Assembly (NCBI GenBank): GCA_025980625.1
Contig: JAICXG010000205.1
Location: 1 to 5,092, forward strand
Length of the DNA: 5,092 bases
DNA from: Chthoniobacterales bacterium
GTDB taxonomy: Bacteria > Verrucomicrobiota > Verrucomicrobiia > Chthoniobacterales > UBA10450
Direction: 5' to 3'
Under the pieces are notes generated by a model. It had not been told where the DNA came from, ran no database searches, and saw nothing but the letters and a program-made list of their open reading frames with translations. Every line of letters starts with the position of its first letter. Positions within the stretch are counted from its first letter, which is position 1. Made by a program: the position numbers and the translations under genes. Positions 1 through 3,726 of the stretch are shown here, piece by piece.

Positions 1-1254
1 GTGCCTGCGGCCTATGCGATCTACAAAATCGCGCCCGATGGGACTCTCTCGACCTTCGCCGCGGCGGGAGTAAAGACGCCGCATGGGATGGCATTTGACG
101 CGGCCGGCAATCTCTTTGTCACCCAAACCGCCCTTAACACCGTGCTTAAGTTTGCTCCCGATGGTTCCTGGACCATCTTTGCTGATCTCGACGCCGGTTT
201 ATCACGCCCCGCCGATATGGTCTTCGACCCCGCCGGTAACCTCTATGTCACGAGTACCGGCGGCGGGCAGTCCGGCAGCGGCTCGGTAACGAAGTTCACG
301 CCCGATGGCAGTTACTCTGTTTTTGCGGATAGTGGCTTTGACATGGCATATGGGATCGCCATGGATAAGTCCGGCTATATCTATGTCTCAAATAACGGTG
401 GCAACACAGTGGAGAAGTTCGCACCCGACGGAACCGATTTGGGAGTCTTCGTAAGCACACCGTTGCATGCTCCGCATGGGCTTGTCTTCGATAGCGATGG
501 GTATCTGTATGTAGCAAGTAACGCGACCGCCACGATCGAGAAGTTTTCTCCCACCGGGCTTTACCTGGGAGTTTTCGCCACGACCGGGCTCGGTCCTCAT
601 TTCTTTGCCATCTCCGACACCGGGCCGACCCCAACTCCTACACCGACACCAACTCCTACACCGACGCCCACACCGACTCCAACGCCAACTCCAACTGCTA
701 CTCCTACACCGACGCCCACGCCGACCCCGACCCCGACACCGGCTCCGGTTATCACGACTCAGCCGAGAAGCGTTACAGTCAATCTTGGGCAAACGGCTAA
801 GTTCACTGTCGTTGCCACCGGAGCACCTCCGCTCTCCTATCAATGGCGAAAGAACGGTACGGCCATTGCAGGCGCGACCCGCTCGTCTTACGTCACACCG
901 GCCACAACTGCCACGGATAATGGCTCTGTCTTTTGCGTCGTCGTCTCAAACAGCGGCGGCAGCGTCACGAGCAACAACGCAATCTTAACCGTTAGACTTC
1001 CGCCGGTCATTACCGTTCAGCCAGCAAGCACGACCGTGAATGTCGGTCAAACGGCCACCTTCTCTGTGACAGCTTCAGGTTCCGGCCTTAGTTATCAGTG
1101 GCGAAAGAACGCAATCAATATCAGCGGCGCGATCCGGCCCAATTACACGACGCCACCGACCACCGTGGGTGATAACGGCAGCCTTTTCTCAGTAGTCGTA
1201 AGTAACAGCGCCGGGAGCACGACGAGCCAGGACGCGGTCTTGACCGTTAAGTAG
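1..1254 (+). CDS. NHL beta-propeller / Thr-Pro linker / tandem Ig-like domain protein (5' partial)
   Basis: Probable extracellular or surface protein whose 5' end lies outside the window. Residues 1 to about 207 hold four to five NHL/SMP-30-like propeller blades. Each runs roughly 'KFxPDG...FA...PHGMAFDxxGNLYV', with the conserved PDG turn and the D-x-x-G-N/Y-L-Y/F-V strand. Too few blades are visible for a closed propeller and there is no signal peptide, so the GTG at base 1 is probably internal. Residues 209-249 form an almost pure Thr-Pro linker. Two Ig-like (I-set type) repeats follow, about 249-332 and 335-417, each with 'VxxGQTAxF', 'LSYQWRKN' and 'DNGSxFxVVVSNSxG'. The protein ends right after the second Ig domain, with no sorting signal, PEP-CTERM or membrane anchor. 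The family pattern suggests a binding or cell-surface scaffold role, but the ligand is unknown. Domain calls are by eye; I am confident in the architecture, not in function. Confidence 0.85.
   Translation: MPAAYAIYKIAPDGTLSTFAAAGVKTPHGMAFDAAGNLFVTQTALNTVLKFAPDGSWTIFADLDAGLSRPADMVFDPAGNLYVTSTGGGQSGSGSVTKFTPDGSYSVFADSGFDMAYGIAMDKSGYIYVSNNGGNTVEKFAPDGTDLGVFVSTPLHAPHGLVFDSDGYLYVASNATATIEKFSPTGLYLGVFATTGLGPHFFAISDTGPTPTPTPTPTPTPTPTPTPTPTPTATPTPTPTPTPTPTPAPVITTQPRSVTVNLGQTAKFTVVATGAPPLSYQWRKNGTAIAGATRSSYVTPATTATDNGSVFCVVVSNSGGSVTSNNAILTVRLPPVITVQPASTTVNVGQTATFSVTASGSGLSYQWRKNAINISGAIRPNYTTPPTTVGDNGSLFSVVVSNSAGSTTSQDAVLTVK
625..747 (+). repeat. Degenerate ACNCCN hexamer tract encoding a (Thr-Pro)n linker
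   Basis: A low-complexity tract of alternating Thr and Pro codons inside the NHL/Ig gene (residues 209-249), broken once by Ala near the middle and ending in Pro-Ala-Pro. An 18-bp higher-order unit is visible: 631-648 and 649-666 differ only at the last base, and part of the unit recurs later. Such tracts vary in length by slippage, and the encoded segment is likely an extended, possibly O-glycosylated, spacer between propeller and Ig domains. Confidence 0.9.
747..1251 (+). repeat. Tandem duplication encoding two Ig-like domains (period about 85-86 codons)
   Basis: The two Ig domains are clearly similar at both protein and DNA level. The block reading TATCA(A/G)TGGCGAAAGAACG occurs at 838 and again at 1093, offset 255 bp. 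The 'GQTA' motif lies 86 residues apart (residue 263 versus 349). This indicates an intragenic domain duplication. Divergence elsewhere shows that it is not a very recent exact copy or an assembly artefact. Confidence 0.8.
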
Positions 1255-1310
1255 TTAGCGCCGAGCTGGCCTCATCTCGCCGGCGGTGAAAGATGGCGCG
1301 GTTAGACAGG
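1255..1310. other. Convergent intergenic gap without a convincing terminator
   Basis: This 56-bp stretch lies between the 3' ends of the NHL/Ig gene (+) and the hydrolase gene (-). The only symmetry is the palindrome CGCCGGCG at 1278-1285 and a loose GCGCC/GGCGC pair (1258-1262 with 1295-1299). Neither is followed by a T-run on either strand. I see no intrinsic terminator, though the position would suit a shared one. Confidence 0.5.
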
Positions 1311-2417
1311 CTACTGTGGCTTGTCGCCGCGCTTGTCTACCGACAATGGCTCGGAGCGTTTGAGCAGTTGCAGCAGTTCGCTTTTCCACAAGTCGGCTAC
1401 GGTGTGGCTGCCGTGGCCGCGCGTTTTTTCGCTGTAAGCAATCACGACTGCTCGACCTTTCGGCACCCGCTTGATTGCGGTTTCCAGGATGCCGAGCTCG
1501 GGTGGGTTGATCAGGTCATCGGCTGAGTTAATCGCGAGCAGGGGCGCCTTGATTTTCTCCAGGTTGGGAGCGGGATCGTAATCGCGCGAAGCCGCCAGAG
1601 CGTAAAGCACGTCATTGGCGTCCGCCGTTTTAACGTACTGGTTAACGAATTTGTCCAGGAGCTCGTCGGTTTTCGTTAGGCTGGGCGCTTCCTTTTGTCG
1701 TAAAACCGGATTGCTGCTCATGAACCAGAGCATCTCGGCGGCGGTGCGCAGGCTCGGCGGCTGGACCTTATACTTGCCGCCCTGCCAGCCGGGATCGTTG
1801 CGAATCGCGTCGATGATGATCCGGCGCCAGACGCGATTGCGACCGGAGATTTGCGTCGGCAGGCTCGCGAGCGGCATCAGCGCGTCCATGAAGTCGGGAT
1901 GAATTTCGCCCCAGAGCCACGTGTGCATGCCGCCCATCGACGTGCCCATAATGAGTCGGGCGTGATTGACGCCGAGGCCCTCGGTGAGGAGCCGATACTC
2001 GGCTTCGACCATGTCGCGGTAACCGTATTGCGGGAATTTCGCGTGCAATCCATCGCTTGGCTTGCTCGATTTGCCATGCCCAATGTCGTCCGGCAGGATG
2101 AGAAAATATTTCGTGGCATCGAGCGGCTGGCCAGAACCGAAGAGTTCGCCGGCAAATTCCGGGCGGATGAATTGCGCGCCACTCCCAGTGGTGCCGTGCA
2201 TGATGAGGACGGCGTTTGTCGTTAGGCCATGCCCGTCCTTTACCGGTCGCCCCAGAGTGCGGTAATGGATCCGCAACTGGGGCAGCGTTTCACCCGAGGT
2301 GAACTTGAAATTGTGCAGAACGAAATCGCGTTCGTTAGGCGGGGGATAATCGGCGGCGCGGCCGGGCAGGGGGAGAACCGAGCCGAACAACAACAGAACG
2401 CAGAGTCGGAGATTCAT
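1311..2417 (-). CDS. Exported alpha/beta hydrolase, homoserine O-acetyltransferase (MetX)-like family
   Basis: A 368-aa protein starting at the ATG at 2417. Residues 1-22 look like a Sec signal peptide: short Arg-containing n-region, Leu-rich core, then 'LPGRA-A' as a cleavage site. The mature part has the alpha/beta-hydrolase fold of the MetX-like group: oxyanion-region 'LIMHGTTGSG' (71-80), 'LPDDIGHGKSS' (108-118), nucleophile elbow G-T-S-M-G-G with Ser160, likely acid Asp301 in 'SADDLINPPE', and likely His335 in 'RGHGSH'. All three triad members are present, so it is probably active. True MetX enzymes are cytoplasmic and acylate homoserine. The export signal and the lack of methionine genes nearby argue instead for a periplasmic esterase or acyltransferase of unknown substrate. 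It is transcribed divergently from the EVE gene, and I see no clear Shine-Dalgarno before the ATG. The gene contains three copies of the TCGTTAGGC word. Confidence 0.87.
   Translation of the reverse strand: MNLRLCVLLLFGSVLPLPGRAADYPPPNERDFVLHNFKFTSGETLPQLRIHYRTLGRPVKDGHGLTTNAVLIMHGTTGSGAQFIRPEFAGELFGSGQPLDATKYFLILPDDIGHGKSSKPSDGLHAKFPQYGYRDMVEAEYRLLTEGLGVNHARLIMGTSMGGMHTWLWGEIHPDFMDALMPLASLPTQISGRNRVWRRIIIDAIRNDPGWQGGKYKVQPPSLRTAAEMLWFMSSNPVLRQKEAPSLTKTDELLDKFVNQYVKTADANDVLYALAASRDYDPAPNLEKIKAPLLAINSADDLINPPELGILETAIKRVPKGRAVVIAYSEKTRGHGSHTVADLWKSELLQLLKRSEPLSVDKRGDKPQ
1673..1681 (+). repeat. Iterated word TCGTTAGGC, copy 1
   Basis: Exact copy, plus-strand orientation, lying antisense in the hydrolase gene, where the coding strand reads CTA ACG (Leu-Thr). 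Confidence 0.7.
2219..2227 (+). repeat. Iterated word TCGTTAGGC, copy 2
   Basis: Exact copy, plus-strand orientation, antisense in the hydrolase gene; the coding strand again reads CTA ACG (Leu-Thr). Confidence 0.7.
2332..2340 (+). repeat. Iterated word TCGTTAGGC, copy 3
   Basis: Exact copy, plus-strand orientation, antisense in the hydrolase gene. Here the coding strand reads it in another frame, as CCT AAC GAA (Pro-Asn-Glu). Confidence 0.7.
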
Positions 2418-2473
2418 GGCGCGAGCATATCGCAGCTTTTGGTCGCCGTGCGATCATGTTATCGCAAAGCGCA
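2418..2473. promoter_or_regulatory. Divergent promoter region with TGCGAT/ATCGCA half-sites
   Basis: This 56-bp gap between two divergent starts must hold the hydrolase promoter and probably that of the EVE cluster. An inverted repeat TGCGATcatgttATCGCA lies at 2449-2466, just 7 bp before the preferred EVE start. A third half-site (ATCGCA) lies at 2429-2434, 32 bp (about three helical turns) from the matching right arm. I could not recognise a convincing -35/-10 pair on either strand. The operator idea is inference from symmetry and spacing only. Confidence 0.3.
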
Positions 2474-2875
2474 ATGAAGCATTACTGGCTGGTGAAGCAG
2501 GAACCGGAGACGTATTCATGGGACGATTTCGTCCGTGATGGCCGGACCGATTGGACGGGCGTGCGGAATTTCCTCGCGCGGAAAAATCTGCGCGCGATGC
2601 GAAAGGGCGACGCGGTCTTCTTTTATCACAGCGTCAGCGACAAAGCGGTCGTCGGCATCGCCGAGGTGACGCGGGAAGCTTTTCCCGATCCGACGGCAAA
2701 GGAAGGCGATTGGAGCGCGGTCGAGTTGAAGCCGGTGAAGCCGCTCAAACAACCCGTGACCCTCGCGCAGATCCGGGCCGAGCCGAGGTTGCGCGAGATC
2801 GCGCTCCTGCGTTGCAGCCGCCTTTCGGTGCAGCCGTTAGGCAAAGCGGAGTTCGATTTGATCTGCGGGATGTAG
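2474..2875 (+). CDS. EVE-domain protein (THYN1-like, PUA-fold)
   Basis: A 133-aa protein that is essentially one EVE domain, of a usual length for the bacterial family. Family hallmarks are in order: 'YWLVKQEPETYSWDDF' (4-19), 'DWTGVRNFLARKNLRAM' (26-42), 'KGDAVFFYHS' (44-53), 'VVGIAEV' (59-65), then the basic C-terminal half ending 'FDLICGM'. EVE domains belong to the PUA-like fold and include eukaryotic THYN1; the family is thought to bind modified bases in nucleic acid, but the target here is unknown. I prefer the ATG at 2474 over the in-frame ATG at 2456: homologues typically begin directly at the 'YWLxKxEP' strand, and the extra six residues overlap the inverted repeat. Neither start has a good Shine-Dalgarno. 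The next gene follows after 80 bp on the same strand, so the two may share a transcript. Confidence 0.92.
   Translation: MKHYWLVKQEPETYSWDDFVRDGRTDWTGVRNFLARKNLRAMRKGDAVFFYHSVSDKAVVGIAEVTREAFPDPTAKEGDWSAVELKPVKPLKQPVTLAQIRAEPRLREIALLRCSRLSVQPLGKAEFDLICGM
2834..2842 (+). repeat. Iterated word variant CCGTTAGGC, copy 4
   Basis: Matches the core CGTTAGGC with one mismatch at the first base. It is in sense orientation near the 3' end of the EVE gene (CCG TTA GGC, Pro-Leu-Gly) and supplies a TTA leucine codon. Confidence 0.55.
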
Positions 2876-2907
2876 CGACGTTCCAGGCCATCGACCGCCT
2901 GGGGTCT

Positions 2908-2928
2908 GCGACAGTTTGCGCTTGTCGC
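2908..2928 (+). other. Small hairpin between EVE and deacetylase genes
   Basis: Arms GCGACA (2908-2913) and TGTCGC (2923-2928) with a 9-nt loop, followed by the pyrimidine-rich TTCTTTCGTT. It could be a weak terminator or attenuator in the 80-bp gap, but the stem is short and the T-run is interrupted, so chance is quite possible. Confidence 0.2.
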
Positions 2929-2950
2929 TTCTTTCGTTCCGGCGACGCTA

Positions 2951-2967
2951 ACTGCGTGCAACGCAGT
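2951..2967 (+). other. Hairpin overlapping the deacetylase GTG start
   Basis: Perfect inverted repeat ACTGCGT-gca-ACGCAGT. The proposed GTG start (2956-2958) straddles the stem and loop, so in mRNA this structure could restrict initiation. A 7-bp stem of this kind is expected about once by chance in a window of this size; only its position makes it notable. Confidence 0.3.
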
Positions 2968-3726
2968 CTGGTCGTTTCGATTCATGACGTCGCGCCGGCA
3001 ACGCGCGCGCGAGTTGAGCGAATTGTGACTCAACTCGCGCAGAGTGGCGTGGTGCGCTGCTCACTCCTCGTAGTCCCAGATTATCACCATCTCGGCAGTT
3101 CGTTAGGCGACGAGCGTTTCACGGCCTGGCTCCGGGAACTGGAAGGGAAGGGACACGAGATCGTGATCCATGGGTTTTATCATCAACGCTCGCCGCGAGT
3201 AGGGCAGAGTGCGCGGCAGAAGCTCCTCACCAGCGTCTACACTGCCGACGAAGGTGAATTTTTCGATCTCGATTACGAAGAGGCGTTGCGCCTCCTGCGC
3301 AAAGCGCAACGCGAATTTGCTGCGCGCGACTTTCACCCGGTTGGTTTTATTGCGCCGGCCTGGCTGCTCGGGGCGGAGGCGCGGCGCGCGGTTGTCGATG
3401 CCGGCTTCCGCTACACCACAACTCTGCGAGCCGTTTCGGACCTGGCCGCAGGCGCCGAATTCGTTTCCCAATCGCTCGTCTACAGCACGCGCAGCAAATG
3501 GCGGCGCGTTCTCAGCCTTGGTTGGAATCGAACGCTGTTCTCTTGCCTAACGACCAATCCACTTCTGCGCCTCGGAATCCATCCGCCCGATATCGAGCAC
3601 CAGGCGATCTGGCGGCAGATCCGCGCAGTGGTTGACGCGGCCCTGCGGGACCGGCGAGCGGCAACCTATCGAAGCTGGTTGGCGGAGCACGCATCGACCA
3701 GACACGAAACTTCAAACATCCTGTGA
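2956..3726 (+). CDS. DUF2334-type polysaccharide deacetylase (NodB-like fold)
   Basis: A 256-aa carbohydrate-esterase-like protein. With Met1 at the GTG at 2956 it opens directly on the first family motif 'SIHDVAP' (8-14; Asp11 is the likely catalytic or metal Asp). Then come 'HEIVIHGFYH' (67-76; His72 and His76 are likely metal ligands), 'GFIAPAWLLG' (130-139), 'AGFRYTTTL' (149-157) and 'GIHPPDIEH' (207-215; likely catalytic His209). Motif layout fits the DUF2334 branch, expected to deacetylate an N-acetylated sugar in a glycan or glycolipid; the substrate is not evident. No signal peptide is visible, suggesting a cytoplasmic enzyme or a missed upstream start, but no ATG or GTG lies in frame between 2876 and 2955. 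The stop overlaps the GTG start of the PHP-glycosyltransferase gene by 4 bp, pointing to coupled translation. The gene contains two strong internal inverted repeats and two TCGTTAGGC copies. Function class is firm; the exact start is less so. Confidence 0.85.
   Translation: MQRSLVVSIHDVAPATRARVERIVTQLAQSGVVRCSLLVVPDYHHLGSSLGDERFTAWLRELEGKGHEIVIHGFYHQRSPRVGQSARQKLLTSVYTADEGEFFDLDYEEALRLLRKAQREFAARDFHPVGFIAPAWLLGAEARRAVVDAGFRYTTTLRAVSDLAAGAEFVSQSLVYSTRSKWRRVLSLGWNRTLFSCLTTNPLLRLGIHPPDIEHQAIWRQIRAVVDAALRDRRAATYRSWLAEHASTRHETSNIL
3007..3040 (+). other. Perfect 12-bp inverted repeat inside the deacetylase gene
   Basis: Arms GCGCGAGTTGAG (3007-3018) and CTCAACTCGCGC (3029-3040) enclose a 10-nt loop. 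It lies in codons 18-29, about 50 nt after the GTG start and just past the HDV motif. It would form a very stable stem in mRNA. No T-run follows, so it is not an intrinsic terminator. Confidence 0.75.
3100..3108 (+). repeat. Iterated word TCGTTAGGC, copy 5
   Basis: Exact copy in sense orientation in the deacetylase gene (TCG TTA GGC, residues 49-51). It provides the only TTA leucine codon in that gene. Confidence 0.7.
3545..3553 (-). repeat. Iterated word TCGTTAGGC, copy 6
   Basis: Exact copy on the minus strand (plus strand GCCTAACGA) in the deacetylase gene. It provides the only CTA leucine codon in that gene (residue 198). Confidence 0.7.

Noticed and set aside
388..843. A 151-codon minus-strand open frame rich in Arg, Ser, Cys and Trp, opposite the NHL/Ig gene
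   Set aside because: Its composition is the antisense reading of the Thr-Pro repeat tract and propeller; it has no domain-like sequence, while the plus strand carries clear NHL and Ig motifs.
1278..1285. Palindrome CGCCGGCG as a possible bidirectional terminator
   Set aside because: It has no loop and no adjacent T-run, and self-complementary octamers are common in GC-rich DNA.
1851..2225. A 124-codon plus-strand open frame opposite the hydrolase
   Set aside because: It lies antisense to the nucleophile elbow region, which shows strong family conservation on the minus strand, and it resembles no family I recognise.
2551..2955. Upstream extension of the deacetylase frame back to an ATG at 2551
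   Set aside because: The extension overlaps most of the EVE gene in another frame and reads as Arg/Gly-rich sequence without domain character. The deacetylase motifs begin right after the GTG at 2956.
3283..3312. Perfect 9-bp inverted repeat (GCGTTGCGC / GCGCAACGC, 12-nt loop) in the deacetylase gene
   Set aside because: Roughly 0.4 such repeats are expected by chance in this window, and more in GC-rich coding DNA, so it is not notable alone.
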